From NCBI GenBank assembly GCA_963971225.1, contig OZ020270.1:1798001-1862000 (forward strand): a DNA stretch of 64,000 bases. Direction: 5' to 3'. Every line of letters starts with the position of its first letter. Positions within the stretch are counted from its first letter, which is position 1. Below the pieces are notes generated by a model. The model worked only from the letters and a program-made list of their open reading frames with translations. It was not told where the DNA came from and did no database searches. This document shows positions 1-10,875 of the stretch, one piece after another. Source of the stretch: Melieria omissa. Lineage: Eukaryota > Arthropoda > Insecta > Diptera > Ulidiidae. Position numbers and translations under genes: made by a program.

Positions 1-335
1 TATAATATAATATAATATAATATAATATAATATAATATAATATAATATAATATAATATAATATAATATAATATAATATAATATAATATAATATAATATAA
101 TATAATATAATATAATATAATATAATATAATATAATATAATATAATATAATATAATATAATATAATATAATATAATATAATATAATATAATATAATATAA
201 TATAATATAATATAATATAATATAATATAATATAATATAATATAATATAATATAATATAATATAATATAATATAATATAATATAATATAATATAATATAA
301 TATAATATAATATAATATAATATAATATAATATAA
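1..335. repeat. (TATAA)n pentanucleotide array, block 1
   Basis: An unbroken run of the 5-bp unit TATAA from the left edge of the window to the first Helitron. No variant unit is visible in this block. The same unit returns at 1995-3014, 3163-3754 and 5426-5760, so the Helitrons lie inside one larger simple-sequence locus. Array length in an assembly of such sequence is unreliable. Confidence 0.98.
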
Positions 336-513
336 TCTTATATATAAAATTCTCGTGTCACAGTGTTTGTTACCGTACTCCTCCGAAACGGCTTGACCTA
401 TTTTTATGAAATTTTACATGCATATTCAGTAGGTCTGAGAATCGGCTACTAACTAACTTCTATACCCCTAAGGGGCGTGGCACATTTTTGTGACCCAATT
501 ATTCTGCTGAACT

Positions 514-1760
514 ACAAGTCACAGAGGAATGAAACTTAGCATGAACCTATCATGTAATCATATCTCTCGACAGACGGAATGAGGCTGGTTTTGGACAACG
601 GGGCGTGGCACCACCCATACAAGCAAAATCTTTAAAATAGAATATCTTCGAAATTATAAGTAGCACAATATTAAAATTTAGTACCCCGTCGTCCCATAGA
701 TGAGTCATTCTAATGATAAGATTTTATGGGCGTTGGACAAGGGGCGTGGCACATTTTTTGTGACCCAAATATTTTGTTGAACTATAAGTCGCTTGGCAGC
801 CGCCGTGGCTCAGTTGGTTAGTGCGCGGTCCAGCGAGTCGCATGCAGAGCGACGCAAGATCGAATACTGCATGTAGTAACACCTAAAAAAAAATAACGGG
901 AAACTCGTTTTCTCTTTCGGTGGCTGTCCTCTCAGCTGGAAATGGCAAACCTCTGAGAGTAAAAATTGCCTATGAAAAAGCTCCCAACCTGCCGTTCGGA
1001 ACCGGCATAAAACTGTAGGTCCCTTCCACCCGCGTACAAAATTCACACGCACAACACGGGTGGTTGCGGGAAGCTAGGCCTTAGTCTCGCGTAAGCGGGC
1101 TGTCGTGCCAATCAATTAATTAAATTAAAATAAGTCGCTCAGCAATGAAACTTAGTACGAACCTACCATTTATTCATATATTTCGACAGAGGGAATGGGG
1201 CAAGTATTGGACGAGGGGGCGTGGCACCACCCATACCAACAAAATCTTTAAAATAGAATATCTTCGAAATTATAAGTAGCACAACATTAAAATTTAGTAC
1301 CCCGTCGTCCCATAGATGAGTCATTCTAATGATAAGATTTTATGGGCGTTGGACAAGGGGCTTGGCACATTTTTTGTGACCCAAATATTTTGCTGAACTA
1401 TAAGTCGCTCAGCAATGAAACTTAGTACGAACCTACCATTTATTCATATATTTCGACAGAGGGAATGGGGCAAGTATTGGACGAGGGGGCGTGGCACCAC
1501 CCATACAAGCAAAATCTTTAAAATAGAATATCTTCGAAATTATAAGTAGCACAACATTAAACTTTAGTACCCCGTCGTCCCATAGATGAGTCATTCTAAT
1601 GATAAGATTTTATGGGCGTTGGACAAGGGGCGTGGCACATTTTTTGTGACCCAAATATTTTGCTGAACTATAAGTCGCTCAGCAATGAAACTTAGTACGG
1701 ATCTACCATTTTTTCTTTTGACAGAGGGCATTGAATAAGGGGCAGGCATTGAATAAGAGG
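514..1760 (+). repeat. 270-bp tandem units inside Helitron copy 1
   Basis: Units begin with an ATAAGTCGCTCAGCAATGAAAC-like phrase at 514 (diverged), 1130, 1400 and 1670 (partial); each full unit is 270 bp once the SINE at 794-1129 and its target duplication are removed. Each carries GGCGTGGCAC and GTACCCCGTCGTCCCATAG phrases. The same phrases, in reverse orientation, make up 47304-48763. Confidence 0.85.
794..1129 (+). mobile_element. tRNA-derived SINE in Helitron copy 1
   Basis: A tRNA-like head starts with an A-box-like TGGCTCAGTTGGTTAGTG (about 808-825) and a B-box-like GATCGAATACTGC (about 860), followed by a non-tRNA body and an AT-rich tail (AATTAATTAAATTAAA). It is flanked by the 10-bp target duplication ATAAGTCGCT (784-793 and 1130-1139), which falls exactly at a 270-bp unit boundary. 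The body phrase with CTGCCGTTCGGA and AACTGTAGGTCCCT resembles a SINE I recall from tephritid flies. The 80-codon ORF on the opposite strand is incidental. Confidence 0.85.
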
Positions 1761-1994
1761 GCATGGCACCGCCCATATAATTTAAATCCGGTTCAAGCGC
1801 AGTCCATTTCTTTACTGAAACTTAACAGCAAGATTGTTTATTTGTGGGCCTTGATTGCGTTAATCAGTAGCTCCTCCTCTTCCTTCAGTTGGTTTTCTTC
1901 GTCAATTTGCATCGCCATAGATTCGCCACCTCGCGTATTTCATTATAAAAAAACAACAAATGTCGTGCGAGACAAAGTTCGCGGGGTCAGCTAG

Positions 1995-3014
1995 TATAAT
2001 ATAATATAATATAATATAATATAATATAATATAATATAATATAATATAATATAATATAATATAATATAATATAATATAATATAATATAATATAATATAAT
2101 ATAATATAATATAATATAATATAATATAATATAATATAATATAATATAATATAATATAATATAATATAATATAATATAATATAATATAATATAATATAAT
2201 ATAATATAATATAATATAATATAATATAATATAATATAATATAATATAATATAATATAATATAATATAATATAATATAATATAATATAATATAATATAAT
2301 ATAATATAATATAATATAATATAATATAATATAATATAATATAATATAATATAATATAATATAATATAATATAATATAATATAATATAATATAATATAAT
2401 ATAATATAATATAATATAATATAATATAATATAATATAATATAATATAATATAATATAATATAATATAATATAATATAATATAATATAATATAATATAAT
2501 ATAATATAATATAATATAATATAATATAATATAATATAATATAATATAATATAATATAATATAATATAATATAATATAATATAATATAATATAATATAAT
2601 ATAATATAATATAATATAATATAATATAATATAATATAATATAATATAATATAATATAATATAATATAATATAATATAATATAATATAATATAATATAAT
2701 ATAATATAATATAATATAATATAATATAATATAATATAATATAATATAATATAATATAATATAATATAATATAATATAATATAATATAATATAATATAAT
2801 ATAATATAATATAATATAATATAATATAATATAATATAATATAATATAATATAATATAATATAATATAATATAATATGATCTAATATAATATAATATAAT
2901 ATAATATAATATAATATAATATAATATAATATAATATAATATAATATAATATAATATGATCTAATATAATATAATATAATATAATATAATATAATATAAT
3001 ATAATATAATATAA
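1995..3014. repeat. (TATAA)n array, block 2
   Basis: About 1 kb of TATAA units between Helitron copy 1 and the truncated Helitron end. Two variant units reading GATCT occur near 2878 and 2958, 80 bp apart, which suggests a local 80-bp duplication within the array. Confidence 0.97.
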
Positions 3015-3162
3015 TCTTATATATAAAATTCTCGTGTCACAGTGTTTGTTACCGTACTCCTCCGAAACGGCTTGACCTATTTTTATGAAATTAATATATA
3101 ATAATAATAATTAATATATAATAATTAATAATTAATATATAAATAATTAATATATAATAATT
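3015..3162 (+). mobile_element. Truncated Helitron 5' end plus AT-rich scrap
   Basis: 3015-3091 repeats the first 77 bp of the Helitrons at 336 and 3755, including the 5'-TC after A, and then stops. 3092-3162 is irregular TTAATATATAATAAT sequence leading back into the TATAA array. No 3' end is present, so this is an abortive insertion or a deletion product. Confidence 0.8.
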
Positions 3163-3754
3163 ATAATATAATATAATATAATATAATATAATATAATATA
3201 ATATAATATAATATAATATAATATAATATAATATAATATAATATAATATAATATAATATAATATAATATAATATAATATAATATAATATAATATAATATA
3301 ATATAATATAATATAATATAATATAATATAATATAATATAATATAATATAATATAATATAATATAATATAATATAATATAATATAATATAATATAATATA
3401 ATATAATATAATATAATATAATATAATATAATATAATATAATATAATATAATATAATATAATATAATATAATATAATATAATATAATATAATATAATATA
3501 ATATAATATAATATAATATAATATAATATAATATAATATAATATAATATAATATAATATAATATAATATAATATAATATAATATAATATAATATAATATA
3601 ATATAATATAATATAATATAATATAATATAATATAATATAATATAATATAATATAATATAATATAATATAATATAATATAATATAATATAATATAATATA
3701 ATATAATATAATATAATATAATATAATATAATATAATATAATATAATATAATAT
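3163..3754. repeat. (TATAA)n array, block 3
   Basis: Uninterrupted TATAA units between the truncated Helitron end and Helitron copy 2. Confidence 0.97.
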
Positions 3755-5425
3755 AATCTTATATATAAAATTCTCGTGTCACAGTGTTTGTTACCGTACT
3801 CCTCCGAAACGGCTTGACCTATTTTTATGAAATTTTACATGCATATTCAGTAGGTCTGAGAATCGGCTACTAACTAACTTCTACTAACTTCTATACCCCT
3901 AAGGGGCGTGGCACATTTTTGTGACCCAATTATTCTGCTGAACTACAAGTCACAGAGGAATGAAACTTAGCATGAACCTATCATGTAATCATATCTCTCG
4001 ACAGACGGAATGAGGCTGGTTTTGGACAACGGGGCGTGGCACCACCCATACAAGCAAAATCTTTAAAATAGAATATCTTCGAAATTATAAGTAGCACAAT
4101 ATTAAAATTTAGTACCCCGTCGTCCCATAGATGAGTCATTCTAATGATAAGATTTTATGGGCGTTGGACAAGGGGCGTGGCACATTTTTTGTGACCCAAA
4201 TATTTTGTTGAACTATAAGTCGCTTGGCAGCCGCCGTGGCTCAGTTGGTTAGTGCGCGGTCCAGCGAGTCGCATGCAGAGCGACGCAAGATCGAATACTG
4301 CATGTAGTAACACCTAAAAAAAAATAACGGGAAACTCGTTTTCTCTTTCGGTGGCTGTCCTCTCAGCTGGAAATGGCAAACCTCTGAGAGTAAAAATTGC
4401 CTATGAAAAAGCTCCCAACCTGCCGTTCGGAACCGGCATAAAACTGTAGGTCCCTTCCACCCGCGTACAAAATTCACACGCACAACACGGGTGGTTGCGG
4501 GAAGCTAGGCCTTAGTCTCGCGTAAGCGGGCTGTCGTGCCAATCAATTAATTAAATTAAAATAAGTCGCTCAGCAATGAAACTTAGTACGAACCTACCAT
4601 TTATTCATATATTTCGACAGAGGGAATGGGGCAAGTATTGGACGAGGGGGCGTGGCACCACACATACCAACAAAATCTTTAAAATAGAATATCTTCGAAA
4701 TTATAAGTAGCACAACATTAAAATTTAGTACCCCGTCGTCCCATAGATGAGTCATTCTAATGATAAGATTTTATGGGCGTTGGACAAGGGGCTTGGCACA
4801 TTTTTTGTGACCCAAATATTTTGCTGAACTATAAGTCGCTCAGCAATGAAACTTAGTACGAACCTACCATTTATTCATATATTTCGACAGAGGGAATGGG
4901 GCAAGTATTGGACGAGGGGGCGTGGCACCACCCATACAAGCAAAATCTTTAAAATAGAATATCTTCGAAATTATAAGTAGCACAACATTAAACTTTAGTA
5001 CCCCGTCGTCCCATAGATGAGTCATTCTAATGATAAGATTTTATGGGCGTTGGACAAGGGGCGTGGCACATTTTTTGTGACCCAAATATTTTGCTGAACT
5101 ATAAGTCGCTCAGCAATGAAACTTAGTACGGATCTACCATTTTTTCTTTTGACAGAGGGCATTGAATAAGGGGCAGGCATTGAATAAGAGGGCATGGCAC
5201 CGCCCATATAATTTAAATCCGGTTCAAGCGCAGTCCATTTCTTTACTGAAACTTAACAGCAAGATTGTTTATTTGTGGGCCTTGATTGCGTTAATCAGTA
5301 GCTCCTCCTCTTCCTTCAGTTGGTTTTCTTCGTCAATTTGCATCGCCATAGATTCGCCACCTCGCGTATTTCATTATAAAAAAACAACAAATGTCGTGCG
5401 AGACAAAGTTCGCGGGGTCAGCTAG
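3755..5425 (+). mobile_element. Non-autonomous Helitron, copy 2
   Basis: Same termini as copy 1: TC after A at 3755, CTAG before T at 5422-5425. Length is 1671 bp, 12 bp longer than copy 1 because of an extra ACTAACTTCTAT-type 12-bp duplication near 3885. I saw one clear substitution (CACACATACC against CACCCATACC near 4660). The SINE occupies the same internal site in both copies, so the two descend from one SINE-bearing element and did not gain the SINE independently. Confidence 0.88.
4225..4560 (+). mobile_element. tRNA-derived SINE in Helitron copy 2
   Basis: Counterpart of the SINE at 794-1129, at a constant offset of 3431 bp, with the same ATAAGTCGCT duplication at 4215-4224 and 4561-4570. 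Confidence 0.85.
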
Positions 5426-5760
5426 TATAATATAATATAATATAATATAATATAATATAATATAATATAATATAATATAATATAATATAATATAATATAA
5501 TATAATATAATATAATATAATATAATATAATATAATATAATATAATATAATATAATATAATATAATATAATATAATATAATATAATATAATATAATATAA
5601 TATAATATAATATAATATAATATAATATAATATAATATAATATAATATAATATAATATAATATAATATAATATAATATAATATAATATAATATAATATAA
5701 TATAATATAATATACTATAATATAATATAATATAATATAATATAATATAATATAATATAA
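5426..5760. repeat. (TATAA)n array, block 4
   Basis: TATAA units from the 3' end of Helitron copy 2 to a solo LTR. One variant unit (TATAC) occurs near 5713. The long minus-strand frame here is only the array in translation. Confidence 0.97.
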
Positions 5761-6196
5761 TGTTACGAAAATTACTTCACAGGTTCGTTTGGATTGGTTT
5801 TGAAAATAAAACAACTTCAGTTATCCAGCGCAACGTAGTCAAAACTAACAATCGCTTTATTTACAAATTTGCACTTGTTCTACTTTACACTACTACTATT
5901 GCATGTTTCCCCATTGCTTGCTCAACACAGACTCGACCCCTTGCGTTGCCACTGCTGCTTTTATACCAGTTTTCTTATCGCGCCGAAGTTTCTTGCAACT
6001 TCTAATTGGAAAGTGCTCGACCATTCTCGCACAGCCCATTTCTTCAAGAACCATCCTTGCCATATCGGACTATACCAAGCGAATTTATAACAGTTTTGCT
6101 GTACTTCACAGTGCATGCCTAAAAGTATGCTTGGAAAACATTCGTGCGGAGAAAAGCATTCCTGTACAGTGCGGCACAGAATTTCCCATCGTATCA
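5761..6196. mobile_element. Solo LTR, TGTTACGA family, copy 1
   Basis: Starts TGTTACGAAA and ends GTATCA. It is flanked by ATAA on both sides (5757-5760 and 6197-6200), a 4-bp target duplication as expected for gypsy-type integration. Two relatives lie at 37758-38180 and 40891-41298. The LTR holds an AATAAA near 5805 and a TTTATACC near 5960. No internal retroelement sequence adjoins it. Orientation was not determined. Confidence 0.75.
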
Positions 6197-6200
6197 ATAA

Positions 6201-7039
6201 TATAATTCTTATTATAATTAAAATTAAAACTGTCCTCATAAAACCTATGAAAACAAAAATATTTACATAAGTAAATAATTTCAGTCATCGCATATAAAAT
6301 TTGGTGTCAAGATGAAGGTTAAAACATGGAAGTAAAAAAGTTGCAAACCACATAATATTTACATTACTTTATTTAAAAACAATAGCACAATAACCGAAAC
6401 AAACAACAACACCACCGCACAAAATGCAAAGCTTCTTTTGCACTTCTGGGTTTGCGCCCCATTTTTAGTCCATGCACTCACAGTCTGTAGAAGATTGTAC
6501 GAAGCCTGGTAAATTCTGGCAGCTGAAACTAATACATTGTAATCTTAAAACATGACTTAGTATTAAGAAAAAAGATCAATGGGGGCAACGATGGGGAACA
6601 CAACTAAAACTTTAAGTGAAATCCTGGGAGTCAGACGAAAAACACAGAATATAGTAGTTGTAACTTTTGATTTTTGTTTTTAAATACACTTTAATTTAAA
6701 TATATGTCATTAATTAAAATTAAGTTTTATACTTGTATGTTCAATACCCATGTTTTAATTTTAAATTTGGTGATTTTATAATAAAGTTTTAACACTTCAA
6801 AATGAATTATTGTAAAACGCTGCTCACACTGCACTAATCAAGTGAACTTCTGATGCTATTTTCAGAAAGTACCGCAAGAATCAAACCAAAAAAAATTAAC
6901 CGTTAGAAAGTTTGATTATGTAGGAGACTATGTAGTTACTTTTAATTTTAAAATTTGGACTTCAAATTTTTTTAAGTTTGGCCTATGGCAGCAACCACTG
7001 TGCACCGGTAGTGATATAAGCCTCGCGAATAGAATCTTC
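6201..7039. other. AT-rich stretch, nothing recognised
   Basis: About 840 bp with short frames only, in part (6240-6900) strongly AT-rich. I see no termini, tandem structure or protein similarity. Confidence 0.6.
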
Positions 7040-8055
7040 CTTCCGACAAAGGTACGATGGGCACTTTCCTCATTCAGCCCATACAAATCTTCATGACCAG
7101 ACGGTATGCAACCATGCCTCCTACAACAAGGAGCGGATACACTGGTACCTGCCCTTTCAAGGATTGTGAAATCCAGCCTAATTCTAGGCCACATACCAAA
7201 TTGCTAGTCTAAGGTCAGAGTGGTGTTCACACCAAAGGCAGGCAAAAGGCCAGAGCAATTGCCTAAGTCGTATCGACCCATAAACCTTAGCTCATTTATT
7301 CTCAAAACTATTGAGAAACTTCTGGACCTTCACATAAGAGAGGCATACTGAAAAGACAACCCACTGTGCAAGTTCCAATTTGCCTATCAATCAGGCAAAT
7401 CAACGATATCGGCGCTACATAGCCTAACCACTGTAATTGAAAAGGCTTTAGCGGCAAAACAAACCACACTTTGTGCTTTTATCGATATCGAGGGCGCCTT
7501 TGACAACACGCCCTACACAGCCATTAAACAGGCGATGATCAGGAAGAATTTCAATCCTATGATCATATCATAAATACTGACCATGTTAAGCTGCAGGGTT
7601 ATAAGCTTTGAAATAGGAGGACACAACCAGAACATTACAGCCACCAGAGGTTGCCCGCAAGGGGGTGTACTTTCACCTCTGCTGTGGACTCTGGTTATTG
7701 ATGAACTCCTTTCAAAACTCAATTCCCTCGGCTTAAACGCTATTGGTTATGCCGATGATGTACTATAGCTATACATATCACAGGCTGGGATGACTCAACA
7801 ATATCGAGTAAAATGCTAAAAGCCTTACGCTTAACCCAATCATGGTGCAAGGACAAAGGGCTATCTTTCAACCCAGCTAAAACAGTTCTGGTACCATTCA
7901 CCAAAAGAAGGAAGTTAACTCTTATTAACCCCTCCTTGGGTGGAAAAGAAATACCTTTCTCGGACGAGGTAAAATATCTAGGTGTTACCTTAGATAGCTC
8001 ACTTACGTGGAACCCTCATCTGAACATCGTTGCCAAGAAAGCCCCTTCGTCTAAT
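7040..8055 (+). pseudogene. Decayed LINE reverse transcriptase (LOA/I-type)
   Basis: Reading across several stops gives the ordered motifs of a non-LTR reverse transcriptase: WALSSFSPYK near 7060, YRPINLSSFILKTIEKLL near 7280, QSGKSTISALH near 7390, FIDIEGAFDN near 7480, TRGCPQGGVLSPLLW near 7640 and GYADDV near 7745, then VKYLGVTLDSSLTWN near 7975. Polymerase-type catalytic residues (YADD) are still present, but stops at several points (for example after ADDV and after HIREAY) kill the frame. Endonuclease and RNase H regions are missing. It belongs to the same broad clade as the intact LINE at 53229-58624 but is a different family. Confidence 0.85.
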
Positions 8056-8057
8056 AC

Positions 8058-8310
8058 TCGCCCCTTTCTCTCTGTCGAAGTACATGACTAAATAGTAAGT
8101 TCGAAGTAAATTTAATTGATGTATGACTTACGGTTCCAACGTTATCGTCTGGAAATTTTCAGAATCCACGGTCAAAAATAACATGGATTTTCGACCTTCC
8201 CAATAGATTTTCCGGGATTTTATTTCCGCACAAACCTGAACTGACTCAAGACGAATCCAACAAAGAAAACTTCATTGAAATCGGCCCGTCCGTTTGAGCG
8301 GGATTTTACA
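8058..8310 (-). mobile_element. Helitron-related fragment
   Basis: The stretch from about 8075 to 8160 matches 48521-48610 closely in wording (CGAAG-ACATGA-TAAATAGTAAG, TTTAATTGATGT, GACTTA-GGTTCCAA). It continues into CGGCCCGTCCGTTTGAG, resembling the GCCGTTT-GAG phrase near the 5' ends of the Helitrons. No terminus can be assigned. Confidence 0.5.
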
Positions 8311-8686
8311 TATAGATGTAATGGGTTTTTCACCGTACTAAATGTGCGCGGTTTTACGTAAACTTGCGTGTTTTTCGACCCGAGGTTGTTTCACTTTTAT
8401 TGCTCTAAAAAGTAAAGCGTCAAAAAGCGGCAGCTGAGTTTTGGAAGTTAGGTAAATAATTGAATAATAAATGACCACCCTTAATTTCGCGGAGGTTATT
8501 TCTGGTATATTTTTTTTATTCTCGATCAAAATTGGAGAAAGGTCGAAATATAGACTTTTCGAGCAATCGGTAGATCGAACCACTTTTAAGACAAAACAAA
8601 CAATTTTTTATTTTTTTTATATTAACAATTAACGTACCTTTTGGAAAAATTACCGATTGGTCGCTTCATTTTCATACAAATCAATC
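8311..8686. other. AT-rich stretch, nothing recognised
   Basis: Flanking sequence of the piggyBac-like MITE. The phrase rejoined across the MITE (ACAAATCAATC|TTAA|AGATGACAAA) looks like pre-existing repeat DNA, because GTCAACTTTGAGCGGCTCTAC just downstream (about 9015) resembles a phrase at 46690. Confidence 0.5.
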
Positions 8687-8690
8687 TTAA

Positions 8691-8969
8691 CCCGGCATCG
8701 GTGTGGTGGGGTATACCATACCCCAGAGGTTGTATTTTTGTAAATAATACGGATATCAGTTTTCTTATATTTGTTATTTTCTTTTACAAATTGCTTGCAC
8801 ATGAAATGTTTTTGCATTTTTTTTACGTAAAATTAAATGAAGAATAATATATAATTGCTGTCTTTTATATTTGTGTTGTTTCGTGAGGTTGCTGCTATAT
8901 AAAGTTTTGGGGTATGTCATACCCCACCACACCAATAACGTAATTTTTTTTCACCACACCAACGCCGGG
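8691..8969. mobile_element. piggyBac-like MITE 1
   Basis: A 279-bp element starts CCCGGCATCGGTGTGGTGG and ends with the near-complement CACCACACCAACGCCGGG. It is flanked on both sides by TTAA (8687-8690 and 8970-8973), the fixed target of piggyBac transposases. A second inverted phrase, GGGGTATACCATACCCC / GGGGTATGTCATACCCC, lies inside each end. No coding capacity. Confidence 0.85.
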
Positions 8970-8973
8970 TTAA

Positions 8974-9400
8974 AGATGACAAAAAATACAAATTTTTCTC
9001 GATGTGGAAAAATTGTCAACTTTGAGCGGCTCTACCTCCAAAATTATTAATCCGAATTTAATGAAAGTTACATTTTCGTAATTCCTGGAAAATTCTCAAT
9101 AAGATGCGTGTATTCATTTTATCAAACGCTTTCATGAAATTTTTGATTTTTGCAACGTTTTGCCGGCCGTTGGGCCATAGTGCGTCGCTGCTACTCGCGA
9201 GTAACAGCGTGCCCTTCTATGTTTTAGTGCTTTCTCAAATTCAAAACTTGGCAGCACTGCATGCCGGTATATGAAACAGTGACGCACCACAAGCTGTGGT
9301 GGTTGTTGTTGGACAACAAAGCGTACCGCTAGCATGTTGGTGGTGACCAGCGTTGCCACAAGCAAAAAAAATTATAACCAGGAACAACAATAAAATAAAG
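8974..9400. other. Unassigned sequence
   Basis: No open frame of interest and no termini seen. Part (9020-9060) shares wording with 46690-46740 and 59570-59620, so it is probably old repeat DNA. Confidence 0.45.
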
Positions 9401-9401
9401 G

Positions 9402-9596
9402 TTAGGAGATAGGGTTAAGAGTAAAGTGGTTATGGGCTCTTGCCTTCAACCCATCAAGATCATAAGTGCTGGGGAAAATATCCGCAGGGAGACCATTCCA
9501 CAACCGCACTGTGCGGGCCAGAAACGAACTTTCTCTGTAATACGTAGTGCGCTGGAACATCGTTTCAACGTGGAATGCATGAGCGCCAGTGAACAA
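9402..9596 (-). pseudogene. LINE ORF2 C-terminal fragment
   Basis: The minus-strand frame ends with the pattern YYRESSFLARTVRLWNGLP...FPSTYDLDGLKAR, characteristic in my memory of the extreme C-terminus of Jockey/CR1-type LINE reverse transcriptases. Only about 60 codons are present; the catalytic part is absent. It could belong to the same family as the endonuclease fragments at 21.1-22.3 kb, which cannot be tested from this window. Confidence 0.6.
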
Positions 9597-9689
9597 AATG
9601 TGTGGCTAGCAATGGCAAATACTGAGAATAAAATGTTTTTACTTTCGGATTAAAAATTAGTGTTTTATTTTCGCAAAAAAAGGCTCACT

Positions 9690-10370
9690 TCATACTGATA
9701 TACCTGGTAGTTAATTCCCCATTGCCGTCTATAATTGTCTTACACAACTTTCGCTTAATTTTTTTACATAATCTGGAGGCAAATTCCTCCAAAATTTTTT
9801 AGGTGCGCAGAAAGCTGCTTGGTTGTGGATATTTTATTTCCACGGATCTTAGCCTTCATAAAAGCCCATACAATTTCAATTGGATTTGCATCGGGACTTT
9901 GGGCAGCCCAATCTAGCTGTAGTATACCTTCTTTTGTTTTCCAAGATGTGCATAGGTGACTACGGTGTTTTGGATCATTATCTTCTTGTAGACTACAATG
10001 ACCTGTACCCGTAAAGTTTTGCAGCAGACTTTAGCAAACATTTTTCATAAAGTTCGATCATAAATTTGGCGTCTAGATTTTGTGTAAAGATAGTAAAAGT
10101 GCCAAATCCTTTTTCTAAAAAGTATCTATAAACTAAGACCTTTGTAGTGTGCTTAACAGTCCGCTCAACAACTTTTTGGCCTTTAGCAATCCAAGCTTTC
10201 CTCCAGATATTCGAAACAACGAAAGTGGACTCATCCGTGAATATAACTTGACTCCAATCCCGATCAAAGTTTTCCTTTGCCCAAACAAGTCGTTTTGGAT
10301 ATGAGCTTCAGTCAATAGCGGTTTGTAATGTGCTCCTATTTCAAAATTAAGCACAAAAATTAAATACTTA
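9690..10370 (-). pseudogene. Decayed Tc1-like transposase (DD34E type)
   Basis: Reading the minus strand across frameshifts gives the order expected for a Tc1 transposase: WSQVIFTDEST (first catalytic D, near 10240), LEKGFGTFTIFTQNL (near 10110), LQEDNDPKHRS (second D, near 9980) and WAAQSPDANPIEIVWAFMK (catalytic E, near 9890), followed by a degraded tail near 9720. All three acidic positions survive, but stops and frameshifts (for example between 9985 and 10030) make it a pseudogene. Terminal inverted repeats were not found. Confidence 0.85.
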
Positions 10371-10588
10371 TTACACCGCGCAAAAAATATGTATATGTAT
10401 TTTAAAATTTACCGTTTGATTGGTACCGTTATCATACACCGTAAACAATTTTGGCGAATTTGTTTTGTGAAACACCCTGTAAGTTCTTTCGGGTAGCATC
10501 ATTCAAAATAGTCCGCCCTCATCCGCGTCGTAAATTTGGCTTTTACAAAGTTGTAGATCACAAATCGTATTATTGAGCTTTTGTTTAA

Positions 10589-10869
10589 CCTTCTGCCTAT
10601 CCCTTGGGGTCTATTTGACCCCAGGCAGAATTTAAATAACGGTTGAGTGGTTTTCGGCGCTCGTCTACTTGTGTTAGTCGCGCTTACAACCCAATAACAA
10701 ATGGAGAAAAACACTTTTCGGGGCTTTATTTTTTTTCTTTCCTTTTCTTTTGCGATTTATGTGTAACATTTCTTGATGTTTTGTCAGTAAATTATATAAC
10801 CGTTTGGTTGTGGTCATCCTGACCCCAAAGGACAGCGAACGCAATTTTGAGAAAGGGGCAGGCAGAAGG
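10589..10869. mobile_element. piggyBac-like MITE 2
   Basis: A 281-bp element begins CCTTCTGCCT and ends AGGCAGAAGG, with TTAA on both sides (10585-10588 and 10870-10873). Inner inverted phrases TTGGGGTC (10610) and GACCCCAAAG (10822) strengthen the palindromic structure. Its TIR differs from that of MITE 1, so it is a separate family. Confidence 0.83.
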
Positions 10870-10875
10870 TTAACA

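Larger units (their letters stand above)
336..1994 (+). mobile_element. Non-autonomous Helitron, copy 1
   Basis: The element starts with 5'-TC (TCTTATATATAAAATTC) directly after an A and ends with CTAG directly before a T, the termini and A|T target expected of Helitrons. A short hairpin (TGCGA, 8-nt loop, TCGCG; 1966-1983) sits 7 nt before the terminal CTAG at 1991-1994, also typical of the 3' end. Length is 1659 bp. There is no Rep/helicase coding region. The interior is built from four 270-bp tandem units carrying GGGGCGTGGCAC motifs and is interrupted by a SINE. Copy 2 at 3755-5425 is nearly identical. Confidence 0.88.

Noticed and set aside
800..872. Possible tRNA gene (A and B boxes)
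   Set aside because: No anticodon arm or acceptor stem can be formed cleanly, and the segment continues into a SINE body with target duplication; it is a SINE head.
810..1052. 80-codon minus-strand frame, repeated at 4241-4483
   Set aside because: It lies entirely within the SINE and has no protein-like features.
1731..1994. 87-codon frame, repeated at 5162-5425
   Set aside because: It covers the Helitron 3' end and has no family resemblance; the duplication alone explains its presence twice.
1..5760. CRISPR-like or centromeric satellite interpretation of the TATAA arrays
   Set aside because: There are no spacers, and a 5-bp unit of this length is a microsatellite; nothing here supports centromere function.
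5422..5814. 130-codon minus-strand frame of repeated YYIIL
   Set aside because: It is the TATAA microsatellite in translation, not a gene.
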